A stretch of 64,000 nucleotides of DNA from Desmodus rotundus (lineage: Eukaryota; Chordata; Mammalia; Chiroptera; Phyllostomidae): NCBI RefSeq assembly GCF_022682495.2, contig NC_071393.1, positions 104,054,304 through 104,118,303 on the forward strand, given 5' to 3'. The notes below the pieces were generated by a model. It was not told the origin of the DNA, ran no database searches, and saw nothing but the letters and a program-made list of their open reading frames with translations. Of the stretch, positions 1-12,785 are shown in pieces; positions within the stretch are counted from its first letter, which is position 1; every line of letters starts with the position of its first letter. Both the position numbers and the translations under genes were made by a program.

Positions 1-939
1 AGCGAGTTACCTCTCACATGGCCTCAATCACCCAGCCCCAGGTCACTGCAGGCTGCCTCGCCGTCAGAGGGCGCTACCCCACCCGGACACCGCCTCTGTC
101 CCCAGGCTTCCCTACCACCTCTGCACGTCCCCAAGGTGGACTCCCAGCCCTGATGTCAGTACGGACAACACACGGACCCAAATGAACTCCTTCCCTAGCA
201 CTACTTGATGCGGGTAACTGCCAATCCGGATCTCAGTCTAAAGACTGGTGAGAGCGCCGTGTTTGGCAAAGGACATTGGAGATATTTGCTGAGCATCCCC
301 AGAGGTTAATCTTTTCACAGAGTCACTTGTTTTCAACTTCTTCCTTTTTTCCTCTGGGCCTTCCTTTGCTGCCGGGTGCATGTTGACAGGATGGGAGAGT
401 GAACAGGTTCACAAACGCTTGTTTCTGCCCTTCGGCACCGTGCCGACAGGAGAAGACGGAGGGCAGGCAGCCACCATGCCCACGAAGCCGCCAGCACGAG
501 GCCTCCACATGTTTTCCTTTAACCACAACTCAGCCCCTCCTGGGTGGGCTCAGATATTGTCTGTCTTTGCAGGAACTGTCCCCAAGCTCCATACCAGTTT
601 CTGTCTCCCTGCGTGTCTGCAGAAAAGCCAACACCGTTCTTGTTATTCCTGAGTCATCCCTGCCTCGTCAAGTACCAGGCTGACCAACCCAGGTTCTTCT
701 ACTTCCACCGATCCAATTCATTCTATTTCCACCAAGAAAACTTACGTACAAACATTCCCAGAGTCCACAACCCCAAACCAAACCTCTCACAAGTGGCCCT
801 TCATCCACAAATGAGTTACCCCAAAAGTTTCTCTCACAATGAAAACATAGTTTTCCTCCTGAATAGTCCTGCCAAGCTCTCCCCAACTAAAATAATCTTT
901 TATACATTCTTGTTTCCTAATTAAGAATATTCACCCTTC
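1..939. other. Unannotated flank, no recognisable gene
   Basis: This is unique-looking sequence. Several overlapping short open frames exist on both strands between 320 and 920, but none resembles a known protein and none is bounded by convincing splice sites. I see no clear repeat here. Confidence 0.4.
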
Positions 940-1172
940 GATTAAGAAGCACTAATTGGTAGTTAAAAATAGCGTCAGGTGTAATGTACAGCATAGGGAA
1001 CACAGTCAATGCTATTGGAATAACTGTGTATGGCGTGAGGAGCGTACTTGAAATATAGAGGGAATCACTGTGTAAAGTACGTGATTGTCTCACCACGATG
1101 CTGCGCACCTGAAACTAATACAAAATAGTGCTGACTGCAAACTATGATTAAAAACTAAAAATTAAATATAAA
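940..1172 (+). mobile_element. 3' end of an old L1 (L1MA-like 3' UTR)
   Basis: The text around 960-1140 follows the familiar L1 3' UTR wording: GTAATGTACAGCATAGGGAA, then ACAGTCAATGCTATTGGAAT, then CACCTGAAACTAATACAAAA. It ends in an A-rich tail near 1150-1172. Only the terminal part is present, as expected for a 5'-truncated copy. The subfamily is from memory. Confidence 0.75.
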
Positions 1173-2169
1173 AGAATACCCCTTTCCTACTCCTCCCCAC
1201 CTCCCACCACCCACCCTCCCACCAGCGCTTCATGTCCCTCATCCCTCTCTGGATCAGGGCTGCCCACCTCCTCACCTGTATTGTTACTGACTCTTCAGAA
1301 CCGTGCTTTCTCAGGCCCTCGTGACACGCCGCCCTGGCAAGGTGGCCACTGGCTGCAAGCCGTGCATCTGCAAATAGACTATGAATCCATGAATTATCGG
1401 ACGGCCCAGAGCCCAGAGCCTTAAAGCTACTATTTCTGCAAAAAAAAAGGAAGCTGCTGCCCAAGTGGAAATGAATTCCTGTTGTGATACAGAACAATGA
1501 TTAAGAAGCAGCTGCTGTCATCACTGCCCTTTACTGGATGAGAAGACTTGGGTTCAGGTAAGTGAAATGCGTTGCCCAGATGTCCGAGGCTGATAAATGG
1601 CAGAGCTGGATGTCAAACCAGGCTTCGGACACCACCGTCATGCCAACGTGCCAGCCAAGTTGCTTTTCCCCAATTGCAGGCTCACCAGGGCTTTCTTATG
1701 GCTTTTCTCAAAATTTAGAATTTTCTGACCAGCCAAAAAGAATATTTGGCTACCTTTGACCACTACATTTATCCCTATAAATTAACAATTTATGGAAATA
1801 TAAATAAGAATACTTATGACAAAAATCATAAAAGTAGTACATGAATGCCTAAAATTTAAGAAGTCCAGTATTATCTCTTTTGATCTCAAAATAACCCAGG
1901 GTGAGAAAGGTGGAATTAGACTCAGGTTTCAAAAGAGAAAACTGAGCTTCCAAGAGGTTATGTTAGTCTCTCAAGTCGCACAACTACTGATACAGTCAGA
2001 ACTCAGTCTCAGGTCTGTGTGATTTCAAAATGTATGGCCTTATTCAGGAGGCCCCACTGCCCAAGACCTCTCTGCCCACGACAGAGGTGACCGCCTTTGC
2101 AGAAGCAAGCTGTCAGCAGCACTGCATGAAGATTCAACACATCAGCTTCAAAGTCAGGCCCCCACCCAT
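1173..2169. other. Unannotated intergenic DNA
   Basis: There is a pyrimidine-rich stretch near 1180-1230, followed by unique sequence. I recognise no exon, repeat or regulatory site. Confidence 0.35.
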
Positions 2170-2330
2170 CTGCGCCGTGACCTTGGATGAATTCTAAGCC
2201 TCATTTTCCTTATCTGGAAGTGAGGAAAGCAGCACCTACATGTACATTTGTGATAAGGATTGGCACACACAAAGCACTCCATAGATGCCCGTTACCACAG
2301 CTGCTGTTACTAATTACAATATAATAAGAC
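2170..2330 (+). repeat. MIR SINE fragment
   Basis: It contains the MIR core wording CTAAGCCTCATTTTCCTTAT and, further on, the downstream AAAGCACTCCATAGATG piece. It is diverged, as expected for this ancient family. Confidence 0.55.
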
Positions 2331-2499
2331 CATTCCAGGCTTTTAGACTGAGGCTGTGAACACCCCTGGTCAGGCCAGGCCTGGGAAATGAGCTGGGCTC
2401 AGACTCCATCCTGGAAGCGGGCCTCAGAGAATCCCGTTGGCTGCGGTTGGGAAAAGCGGGACCTGACCAGGGGTACTTCAGGTACTACCCTGAGGCGGG

Positions 2500-2680
2500 A
2501 GAAGGTGGGCAGGGCTTGGGGGACAATCTGCATAAGACAAATTATTTCATTTTCCCGTGCATCAGTTTCCTCATCTGTGAAATGTGTGAAGAACAACATT
2601 ACTTCATAAGACTACATATATTAACTTCCAGTTAATATATGGCACATGATAAGGGTTATAGAAGTGTTAGCGATTTTTAC
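2500..2680 (+). repeat. MIR SINE fragment
   Basis: It carries ATCAGTTTCCTCATCTGTGA, which is the diagnostic MIR core in forward orientation, followed by a diverged GGCACATGATAAGGGTTATA tail. Confidence 0.6.
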
Positions 2681-3881
2681 TAGATCTTCTTTTCTTTCTG
2701 AGGAAGCTGGTGGTTGTGGCAGCGGTGTCTGTGCCAAAGCCCCTGGTGCTGGACCAAGGCCTCAGCCGTAAGCTCACTGCCCTGAGCAGGAGCAGCAGCC
2801 TTGGGCTCACGCAGAGGCCACCAGACCAAAGGCTCTTCATCCAGCCCTCATGTCCGGCACGACATTTCTAATGTCCTCTTTGGTTCCCTCCCCCTTTCAG
2901 AAAAACATTTGACCCTGAACAATTCTTAATTTCCCCCATTTCTCCTTTTCCCTACTATTCTGCTGACCTCTAATCAGGGACACTTAAGAATGCTCGGGTA
3001 TGAGGAACCACGCACACAGACAGAATCGACAGACCTGGAGTAGTCTGGCCGGCAGCCCTACCCAGGAAGTAAGAGAAGAGTCACCAACACTGGCAGGGGA
3101 TGTCACTTTATTTCGGATGACTTTGATGCCTAGAAGGAACTGGAAGATGAATCTTTTCTAAATTTCATGAGCAGTTCTCCTAGTTGGTAGGCAGAGAATA
3201 AGAAATCAATAAGCCTTTGGAGTGGGAACAGAGGGTAGTGTGAGGAAATTAGGTTGACCACCAAGGAGGTGGCCTGGGGGACCCCACAGCCTCTGATGTG
3301 AGCTCAGTGTCTCCTCAGCACTTCCGGTCACTCACCTTTAAATGTGTAAATAAACTTGGCCCCAGGGAAAACACTACTGGCCTTTCTGCTTGACCCTGAG
3401 CAAGTGTGATGAGTGGGGCTTCCCTGGCAGCTGTCAGTGAGGCCAGGATGGGGACGTGGTGCTGGCAGTGAGCCCGGTGATGATGCACTGGGCAGGTGAG
3501 TCAGCTGCCTCTGCCTCCCATTCAGCTTTTACGCTGCTATCATTTGGGCTGGGTCCTGGGACCCATCGTGAGCTGTGGGCACCAGTCTGGCTTCCTTACT
3601 CCTCACAAAAAAAATCTGCATCAAGGCCAAATACCATCTCTTGGAAAACCAATTCTTTTTAATAATTCATTGGCTTCCTAGTGGGCCTAGAGTCCAGTAG
3701 AGCACTGAGGATGTCCAGAAGAGAAAAAAGAAAATTCCTGGCAGGCTGCATGCATTGCAGAGAACAAAGCAGAGTCATAGAGGAAACAGGTCCAGAGGAG
3801 AGAGATGGGAGTTCTGAAATGAACTAGCTGTTCCATAACAACACGGGGCAATTAACACTCCTTGGGTCTTTTCCTCTCTCC
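2681..3881. other. Unannotated intergenic DNA
   Basis: This is mixed-composition unique sequence. Short frames at 3456-3680 on the plus strand overlap in two registers and look like chance. I see no repeat or exon. Confidence 0.35.
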
Positions 3882-4465
3882 GTGGATTCTTGTCTCCCCT
3901 CCAGTCTGACCTCCTCATGTCAGACAGAGCCATGGCTTCAAACATTCAAACTAGATTTGGTCATGTTTCTTATCTGCTTAAAACTTTTCCATGCCCCTGG
4001 GTTAGAGAGCAAGATTCTCACTGCGCCTATAAATCCATCCATGTTCAGCCTCCCGCCTCCCAGCCTTGTCTCCCGACATGCTCCCCCTGCCGCTTACTTC
4101 ATGTCCAGACACACTGCCTCTCACAGAATTCCCTGCCCCAGGGTCTTGGCCCATGCTGCTCTCTCCATCTGGAATGCTTCCTCCATCTGCAATGCTTCCG
4201 CATATTTGCCAGGTTAATTCCTTTTCATTTTTCAAAGTCTGAGCCCTCCTTGCCTCACCAGATGAGCTCAAGTTTTCCCGTTAAAACCCATCGCTTTCTG
4301 TAGGTTTGCTTCACAGCACTTACCAGGGGTGAACCTAATCATCAGGGCAGGTATCTGTGTAACATCTGCCTTCCTCCAGAGACTTGTAAGTTCCGTGAGA
4401 GCAGAGACCCGACCAACCCACTGCCTCATGCAGGGCAGATGCTCAATGATTACTTTTGAGGAGAT
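3882..4465 (+). repeat. L2 LINE 3' fragment
   Basis: The order of short motifs matches L2 3' ends: a pyrimidine-rich part with GGAATGCTTCC, then ACTTGTAAGTTCCGTGAGAG, then GGGCAGATGCTCAATGAT. The same layout recurs at 33500-33985 and 58325-58745. The open frames inside it are incidental. Confidence 0.65.
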
Positions 4466-7114
4466 AGCTAAATGGAGGGATAACTGGACCGATCGATCCA
4501 TTAAAAAGATATTGCAGGACTTGCTTACTGTTGTACAGCTGCGGTCCAAACTCAAGTCTGCTTAAGCCAAAGTTCAAGCTCTAAACCATTGTATTTTCAC
4601 TTGCAGTTTAAAAATTCTTTCAATGTATGGCTTTGTCCTTGCATTTTAATATTCTCCAGAAAGAAGAAAATTGTATTTACATTGTTAGGCTAAAAGCATC
4701 GAGTGCTGAAGAGACCAGGGTTCCAAGACGCTGGAGGTCTAGGTGGCCTGTTGGGATGACAAGAAAAGGACAGGCACCCAGTGGGCATCACATCCACAGG
4801 CGGTGGCCTGACCCTGACCAAGTGCTCTGGGGGACGGGGTCTAAGCCCAGGTTAATCCGTGTGAGAGGCTCTGGGTAGACAAGAGTGGCTGGGGAGCCAC
4901 TTGCAACCCTGCTCCTGGCTAGATGGGGGAAAGGAATCTCTTCTTCAGATATCCCTGCCACCTGCTGACAGCTGTCTAATCCTATATGACACCTGGGCAT
5001 CCGCTGGAGCCATGCGAAGCAAAACGTGTCTGATTATATGCAGCAGCCCCAATGGACTGTAAGAAGAAACAGGACTTGCAATGATTCTTTGTAAAAAGAG
5101 AACTTACATGCTGGTCTATCTCCTAGGAGAAATTTTAGAAAGAGCTTCTCCCACCTCTTGTGGACACGCTCCCCCTACCCCCACCAGGCTGCTGCAGCCT
5201 CTGGTGGCACCCTGCACAGAGCCTCAGGTCCCTTTGTTCTTCTGTTCCTTAAATGTTTGCCATGCACCCACCCTGCAACAGGCTGTGTGCTGGGGACGGA
5301 CGGGACAGAAGTGCACAGGGCAATCTTTTCTCCACTGAGTAGGGAACAACAGGAAAAGAAAGCATGGTGCTGTGCAGTGCTGTGGGCTTCCAGGGTAACC
5401 CAGATTCACGCACCCCAAAGGGGAGCGGGAGGGAGATGCTCCCAGGGCATTCCTTCATCTGGAGCTTCTCACCTGCTCAACTGATTTTCCATAGAAGCTC
5501 TGCCCTCTTCCCAGTTTGAAAGAGGATAAACTCCTAGCCTTTTTTGCTTTGGGCTATATGGATTCTTCCAGAGCCTCCATGGGATGGAGGCTGATGGACA
5601 AGGGAGCCAGTCCAGCCTATAGCTGGTCAGGGGCTCCACTCTTCTCGTGCGCTTGCAGGTGGCTTGCTGGCCTCTGAAGTGATTACCTGGGGTGAGACTG
5701 GCCAGCACAGGTAGAGAGAGTACAGGTGGGGCTTTGAGGCTGATTCAGGGCAGGGAGCCTCCTGCCTCTGAAGCTCCTTGCTGTGACAACTCAGCTCCAT
5801 AGCCTAGCAGCGCAGTCCTCACAGCTGTCCCTGGGGCTGGAGACTCGTGGAGAAAAGGAATGAAGGGATGCAGGCTCAGTAGCAGTTCCCTCAGTGCTGT
5901 TTCCTAAAAGGCAGAAAAACCCAAGCTGTCTCAAAACTAAAGTGAGCTTCTGACTTCTGCAGAGGGAGTCAGTCTGTCAGTAGTCAATGTTCACAGAGAG
6001 TCACAGCGGACACACAAGTGCCTGGGTGCTGGGAACGAAACAGATGACCCACGGTCCATCTTTGAGGGTAGGGGACTGCCCACACCACCCAGCCCCCAGA
6101 ATTTTCAGTCTAGTTCCTACTTAATAAACAGAGTCATTGCTCAGGAACTATTGGACTTGGGCAGTTACTGAGACAGGCAGACTTTGGGGAGATTCTGCTC
6201 TCCTCACTTGGGAGAGATAAATCATCTTCTTGGTAAATGAGATTCTGATCTCAACAGTCTCAGGAGATGCAGCCTGGGGAGGAAAGAGAGGAAGCTAGCT
6301 TGGATGGTAAGTGACGCCTCCGGGGGGGGGGGAAGGGTAGCCCACTTGTAACAGGCCACCAACCTTCCATTCCCACCAGTGTGTCTGGCTTCTCTGCAGA
6401 AGTAACAGAGCAGGAGGAGAAAGCAGAGTGGGGCAGGGGGAGAGAAAGATGTATCCTGATCATGATTTGAATCTTCCCTCCAGAAAGCAAGATTCTAGAA
6501 TGTTTTAAATATCAAAGCTCTTGCAGAAAAATTAGAACCAATACATCTACAAATATGGAACCTACTTTTCTAATCCTAATCAAGCAAAAACATGAAACCT
6601 GGAAGTTTACCATGGGAGCCAAGAAGGCTAAAATGGTGATTCTCATGTTCTTCCTTTGTCTGACCTCACTGGACCTAACTTAGCATTTTTCTTAGTGGGG
6701 GAGGAAGGAGTCTTCTCTGGTGCCTGTGGAGGGAAGGAGCTATGCAGGATTCCTCCCGTGGTGCAGAAACTTTGCACTGGGTGCACGTAAAAGGCTGCTG
6801 GTGGGGAAGGCTAAGGGGGTTCAGAATCACAGTCACCCACGAAAGTGAAGGGTGGAATGCACTAGGGAGCATTTGGCCATAGGGAGGAAAATTACAGCCC
6901 AAGAGCAGGTCAGGGTTACTGTCTTTGGAGAGAGGTCTTTGTGTTGTTAGCATATGCGTTGGGATTTGAGGGCCGTCACCAGGCTTCTATGTGCCCCCAG
7001 GTATCTCCCAAACTTGCTTTCCATGACTAATGTTCCTGTGGGGGGAAAAAACAAAACAAAACAAAACATTGTTTTAGAGTAGGGCGCTATGACTCCCAGG
7101 GGCCTCACCTTGTA
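4466..7114. other. Unannotated intergenic DNA
   Basis: This is unique sequence with no supported exon. Notable only are a run of 11 G at 6322-6332 and a short (AAAAC)n stretch near 7047-7069. Short frames on both strands around 5081-5708 overlap each other in several registers, the usual sign of non-coding DNA. Confidence 0.35.
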
Positions 7115-7622
7115 TATTAGTTTCCTATTGCTGCTGTAACAAATTACCACAAACCGAGTGGCTTAAACCAACGCAAATATTTTAGCTTACAGTTCTATGG
7201 GTCAGGAGTTTGATAAGGGTTTCTCTGGGTCAAAATCAAGATGTCAGCAGGGTTGCCTTCCTTTCTGGAGGCTCTAGGACAGAATCCATTTCCTTGTTTC
7301 TTCTACCTTCTAGAAGCTTCCCACACTCCTTGGCTCGTGGTCCCCTTACTCCATCTTCAAAGCCAACAATGGCAGGTTAGTCCTTGTTGCATTACATCAC
7401 TCTGATCTCTTCTGCCTCTCTCTCTTCTACTTTGAAGACTCTTGCAATTACATTGGGCCCACGTGGATAATCCAGAGTAACCTCTATTTTAATGTTGGGT
7501 GATTAGCAACATTAATTTCTTCTGCAACCTTAATTCCACTTTGCCACATAAAATAACATATTCACAGGTTCTAGAGATTAGGACATTGGTGGGTTGGAGG
7601 GTGGTCATTATTCTTACAGCCA
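7115..7622 (+). mobile_element. Old solitary LTR-like repeat (ERVL/MaLR type, family unassigned)
   Basis: It begins TGTATATTAGTTTCCTATTG and runs about 500 bp through GTGGCTTAAACCAACGCAAA, CCTTGTTTCTTCTACCTTCT and TTGGGCCCACGTGGATAATC to a CA end near 7620. The TG...CA ends and length suit a solitary LTR. Related copies lie at 17685-18187 and 49866-50343, which shows from within the window that it is a dispersed repeat. The family name needs RepeatMasker. Confidence 0.65.
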
Positions 7623-8099
7623 CACCAAGCATGAAGATGTATATTACCTAGGACAGGCAATCATATATTATCAAATAAATTAGCTGTCACCCAGAAGAAT
7701 ACATGAACTTGAGCTCCTGAGGATCAGACCAGGTACATTTTGATGGAAAAGATTATCTCACTAAATATATAAAAGGCTGCAAGTTCTAATAGGGACCCAG
7801 TGCTTACCATGAGAATGTGAGAAAGAAAACAAAAAGTCAATCTTGAGACCTATTTGAGCTATTCTTTGTTTCATTTTTCAAGAAGGCACAGAGATTCTTA
7901 ACATGGGGATATTTAACTACCTATTCCAAAGGCTCTCCATGCCCAGGCAGCTTGATGGCCTTTCCCTAGCGTGGCCTCCTTTGCTTTCCTAATCTCTGGG
8001 CAGATGAAGAAGAAAAAGGACACACTTTGGACCAGGCAGCTCTGGCAGCCAGCATCTGGCAGCGGCAGATAACTACCAAAGGGGCCCCAGCAATGATTC

Positions 8100-8235
8100 A
8101 CAATATTTAGTCCATAATCCGCCTGCATCAGACCCTCCTGACCCCTTTTGCCTGGAAATGGGATTTAGGAATCTGCATTTTTAAGGAGGTCCTTGCTAAT
8201 TCTGATGCAAACTAAAGCTTGACAGCCACTATTTT
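8100..8235. repeat. MER5-like hAT fragment
   Basis: It contains GGAATCTGCATTTTTAAGGA followed by AATTCTGATGCAAACTAAAG, the layout of the inner and 3' part of MER5A-type elements. It is partial and diverged. Confidence 0.5.
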
Positions 8236-9229
8236 AAAATTCCATAATCTATGTATAGCCTCTCAGCTTTTAGCAGCTCCCATAAACTCTTTGCCTAATC
8301 AATGTTCTATCTTTACTGTGATTCTCAGACATACATTTTCATTAGTTTGTTCTCATGCTTGGAGGAAAGAAGAGCAACTGAGAATTCCCTAATATGTCTT
8401 AAATATTAAGCAACAAAATGAAAACTGATTGATGCATAATTCATTAGTGGGGCTAGCAGGCCAAAAGTGCCTTTCATAATTTAACAAATTCACATAAACT
8501 ATTAAATAATTATTAAAAAGACAGTGTTGATTTATGTAGATTGATCTTGGCCATAAATAAATGCAATACAAAAGGACAACAATATTTCATCACTTCTGCA
8601 AAACTATTAATGAAAAATTAAAAACAGTTTTAAACAGGAAAAGAGGCAGAAGTCTGAAAACAAATTGAAGATCATACTTAAGATAATTTTTCATTAACAA
8701 TTAAAATAAATAATTAAATGTTCACAGCAGTCTGAATTATTACCCAGAATAAAAAGGAACAAAATTCTGTTTTTTAAGTAAGAACATTTTATAAGTAATA
8801 ATCTTTTACTCTTTTCACTTTTGACTTCAAAATGTTAATGATTTTTGTCATCCTTAGTCAACTCATTAGGTGACTTTCTCTGACAGAAGACAAATAGATG
8901 TCTTAGTGATTTTTAGTTGCATAAATATCACCAAATAAATCCATCATGTAAAAATGAAAATAACATTACTGATAAAGCTAAAGTCCCATTTGACCACATC
9001 CCCAGTTAATACAATTCCTTCCTCCTTTCTCCAAAGGTAAGCAGGAGTGTCAGTTTGCAAAATATTCTTCTAGATCTTGTTCTTGGTGCTTGCATGTATG
9101 AACATGTACCCATGAAAAGCTTTCGGAATTGTTTTGAGTATGGGTACTTCTACAGCCTGATTTTTTCACCCACTATGCCTTAGAGAGCTCTTGCCATGTT
9201 TAAAAGCAGCAGCTGGTGACGCAAATATT
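8236..9229. other. AT-rich intergenic DNA
   Basis: This is strongly AT-rich sequence with no recognisable gene. Part of 9000-9190 resembles a degraded minus-strand L1 3' UTR, but not well enough to assign. Confidence 0.3.
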
Positions 9230-9395
9230 GATCCAAACTCTGACACATATTATCTAATTTAATTGCACTACAACTCTTTACAGTGGGTGCTATGATCATC
9301 ATTTCCACAAATGAGGAAGCTGAAGCACAAAGAGAGGTAAAGAACCATGCATCCCCAGTCACATAGCTTGTAGTTGATGTAGAGTTAAAAACAAT
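9230..9395 (-). repeat. MIR SINE fragment
   Basis: The reverse-orientation core is visible as CAAATGAGGAAGCTGAAGCA followed by AGAGAGGTAAAG and CCCAGTCACATAGCTTG. Confidence 0.65.
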
Positions 9396-10029
9396 AGCCC
9401 CAAATATTTTAAATAACCCTTGACCAAAAGTATGTTGAGACAAGAAGTCATCAGCTTCAACAGCAGGAGTCTTCAGATGCAAGTCCTTTCCAAATGTAAT
9501 TCAATGAAATAACAATTACCCTTTGTTTTGATTGGTAAAGGGGGAAGTTAGCTAATATTTAAATCCCAGTTATCATTGAAGTCAAATAAATCTGCAATTA
9601 TGTTACATCTTGATGGCATGCATTTTAAATTGTTAGTTTGTTTGTTATGAAAGGTAAATAGCTTTAATAAAGCCAAGGACTGACTTATAACCTTGAGATT
9701 ATGGATGCTTGTTAAAAATAAATATATACACATTTGTCAGAATATCTTTTGTAGAAACCGTCTCCCTTGTCCTCACAACGATTTGCTCGCTGACTCAGAC
9801 TTCACTCATCTGTTCTAACGAACTCAACAAGTGCAGACCCACTTCAGATGAGGAGCATAGCTAAAGGTATTCTTCCTTTTCAAAAGTTATTTTACAAGTA
9901 AATAAATGATTCTAACATATTAAGTTACAGTCGAAGTGTAGATTCTCCATCTTCTTCAAAGTTGAAGAGCTGCTTTTAAACAGGCAATCTGATTCTTGAC
10001 ACTCTTAACCACTACACAATGACGTGACT

Positions 10030-10200
10030 GTGTATAGTTCATTGTTCGTGCCTGCTGTTTAATATCCCATAGGATGATTCATTACCACAGTTTATGTGGC
10101 CCTTCACCTACTAATAATGGTCATTTAAAAGTTCCTAATACTTTGCAATTCTTACTAGTGCAACAAGTACAGCATGCTTGTTATTCTACATGCCTTGTGG
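10030..10200 (-). repeat. Degraded L1 3' region
   Basis: The text near 10060-10180 (ATCCCATAGGATGATTCATT, then TAATGGTCATTTAAAAGTTC) resembles the reverse complement of old L1 3' sequence. It is diverged and its borders are approximate. Confidence 0.4.
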
Positions 10201-10227
10201 GGCTACACTACGAGCATTTCCTCAGAG

Positions 10228-10415
10228 CAGTGGCTCCCCCGGTGTGGCCCCTCGACCAGTGGAATTGCCATCAACTCGAATTTATTACAAATGCAGAATC
10301 TCAGGTCTGACCCCAGAATTTTTACATCAGAAAGTCTGGGGCTTGGGCCTTGAAATCTGTGTTTTAATCAGCCCTTCAGGGGATTTTGATGTACACTTAA
10401 AACTGAGAACCACAT
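10228..10415. mobile_element. MER5A-type hAT MITE, nearly full length
   Basis: It starts CAGTGGCTCCCC, passes through ATTACAAATGCAGAATCTCA and AGAAAGTCTGGGGCTTGGGC, and ends ACTGAGAACCACAT. The terminal inverted repeat of the family (CAGTGGTTCTCA) is recognisable at both ends. It is a non-autonomous DNA transposon relic with no coding capacity. Confidence 0.75.
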
Positions 10416-11224
10416 CACCGGGACACCTACAGAGCTGTGCAACTGCTGAACGTAGGAAACCCTTCTCTGAGCGCCCAGAAGCAAGCCTCCCAAAGTATCA
10501 AGTGTAAAGATGAAATGTCAGAAGTGTTAGGAGGTTAATCTTTTTAGGAAATTTTTCCTAGAGTTAGGACTCCATTACCCTTGTCTAGAAAAATCAAGAA
10601 CAGTTTCAGAACTCAAATATGTTATCTGACAAAGGATAGAATTGGGAAAAGCAAATTTGAACTTAAAATTTATATTCAAATATTTATATAATATTAAAGA
10701 GGTCTTGAAAGGGCAGAGTCTGACATCATCTGACCCATGAAACGCGGCGCCCACAGAAGTTAAACCCCTTCCCCAAGCTCACGGGGCTGGTTAGCGGCAG
10801 AGTCGTGATGAGAACCGAGGACCCTGACCTTAGATCAGTACCCCGGGCATCATACACTCAGTATTATGTTTTCATCAAAGAGATCCCTTAAGAAAGGTTT
10901 TACCACAACACTAGAAAGTCTCAAATCATAGATTATCTGATAATAATTTTGAAAGGAATAATAACTAGATGTTTAATCCAAAAGAACATTGCCAAAACCA
11001 AATGGTTTCAATGTGAGAAAAATATTCCCCCTAAAGCATCCAAATAAAGCTAATCATGAACTTTCTCAATAATGCTATCCTTTTCTTATAATTTTATTTG
11101 ATAGTTTCTATTATAAAATGAAAATATTTATTGGTGCACAATATTAAACATGAAAGGAGAATTCTAAAATGTACCCCCATCCTTAATACACTGTATTTTC
11201 ATTTCTGTGCAACCTGTCCATTTC
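10416..11224. other. AT-rich intergenic DNA
   Basis: There is a short possible MIR trace at 10740-10830 (TTAAACCCCTTCCCCAAGCT). Otherwise this is unique AT-rich sequence with no supported feature. Confidence 0.3.
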
Positions 11225-11560
11225 CTACAGAAACACTTATTTCAACCCAGCTGTGATACAAGGCACACAAGAGCCCTTCATTTTTTTATCTTAAAATATT
11301 TTGTAAGTATTCTTCCAAGTTTTCATGTTGCTATATGATATCCATAGGTGATTTATAGCTATTCAATGGCTTGTGAAATATGCAATAATTTACTTGGCCA
11401 CATTTTGGGATCTATGAATGTTCTCAGATTCATTTTATATTATAAACAAAGCTACAATAAACTTCTTACATATATTATTCCTCCCTCTTTTGAATTATTT
11501 CCTTTGGTTAAGTTCCAATGAGCAGACTATGGAGTCACTGAGCATGGATCTGTTTATGGT
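11225..11560 (-). repeat. Degraded L1 3' region
   Basis: ATTCAATGGCTTGTGAAATA and TATAAACAAAGCTACAATAA match the reverse complement of L1 sequence that encodes or follows the ORF2 end. It is highly diverged with approximate borders. Confidence 0.5.
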
Positions 11561-12571
11561 TCTTAATCTGGAATACCAAACCCACTTCTCAATGTGCCAG
11601 CAGAATTTTCACCTGAATCCCAAAAATACTCTGTCCAAGAAAGGATTGGGGGTGGGGGGAGAACCAGGCCAAAGTTAAATCAAGTTTAAAAGAAACAAGG
11701 CTTCAAATAAGAAAATTATTAATATTAGCCCATTTAAATTAAACCCAAAACACTAACCTGGATTCACACTCTCAATTATTTACATTCAACCAGAGCTTAA
11801 CCAATAATCTTTCTCAATTACTTCAGAAAAACATAAATATGAAATAGATATATAAGCCCTGACTTCAAGAACTTAGAACTAGTATGAAATTTAAATTAAT
11901 TAGCCTTAGAAAGTTTTCATTTCTCTACCTGCAGAGAGGGAGCAAGCATATTTGCTTATCTTGGAGGGGTGAGTGCCCATTCTTCTAGATAAAAATACAA
12001 TTGGTGAGTAAGTGCTCTTACTTTGTAAAAATGCAACTTGACCACTCTGAAGAAGTCCCAGCCTAACATGCAGCCATGGAGTCCCCTGCAGTGGCAGGAT
12101 GGTGGTCAGGTTCCAGAAGTCCAGCCCTCTGCCCTGTCAGTTTACAGAGTCCCAGGGACAGTCACCTCTAGAGCTCAGGGGCCTGGGGATGATGGGCAAC
12201 CCCAACGGAGAGGTATAATTAAAATAGATTCATAAGGGGAAATAGTTTATAAACCAATTATTTATAATAAGAAATATATCTGACAAGATACGGGAGGCAT
12301 CTGACCAACACTCTGTAAAGAAACCCAGATTATAATTAGGAGATGGCTGCTTGGCCAGCGTGGAATCAGACCTGGGGAGCTGGTGCTGCGACTCAGGCGT
12401 TGGGTGGCTTCAGGCCCTGCTGCCACCATCTCCTCCAAGACAGGACAGGTTGTGTCCTTGGACCTGGGCCTCCTCTACAGCAGCAATTTTCAACAGGTAT
12501 GCTGCAAGAATTTTTAAAACATGCAATACCTAACTACTTAGTCAGGGGCACTGACCTCTCTTCCCTTAGAT
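11561..12571. other. Unannotated intergenic DNA
   Basis: This is unique sequence, AT-rich at 11690-11930. No exon or repeat is recognised with confidence. Confidence 0.3.
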
Positions 12572-12785
12572 CAGGGGTCCCCAGCCTCGGGGCTGCAGAC
12601 CTGTATGGTCCAGGCCTGTTAGGAACCCGGATGCACAGCAGGAGGTGAGCTTGAATGTAATGTGCTTGTATCATCCCGAAACCTTCCCTCCACCCTACCC
12701 ACCCCACCCCACCCCACCCCCCGTCAGTGGAAAAATTGTCTTCCACAAAACCAGTTCCTGCTCCCAAAAAGCTTGAGAACTACTG
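12572..12785. mobile_element. Internally deleted hAT DNA transposon
   Basis: It begins CAGGGGTCCCCAGCCTCGGG and ends AAAAAGCTTGAGAACTACTG. The inner text (GGCCTGTTAGGAACCCGGAT, AAAATTGTCTTCCACAAAAC) is a well-known non-autonomous hAT family. Flanking 8-mers CCTTAGAT (12564-12571) and CCTTCAAT (12786-12793) agree at 6 of 8 positions, as expected for an aged hAT target duplication. A (CACCC)n run sits at 12697-12720. Most of the family's internal sequence is missing. Confidence 0.75.
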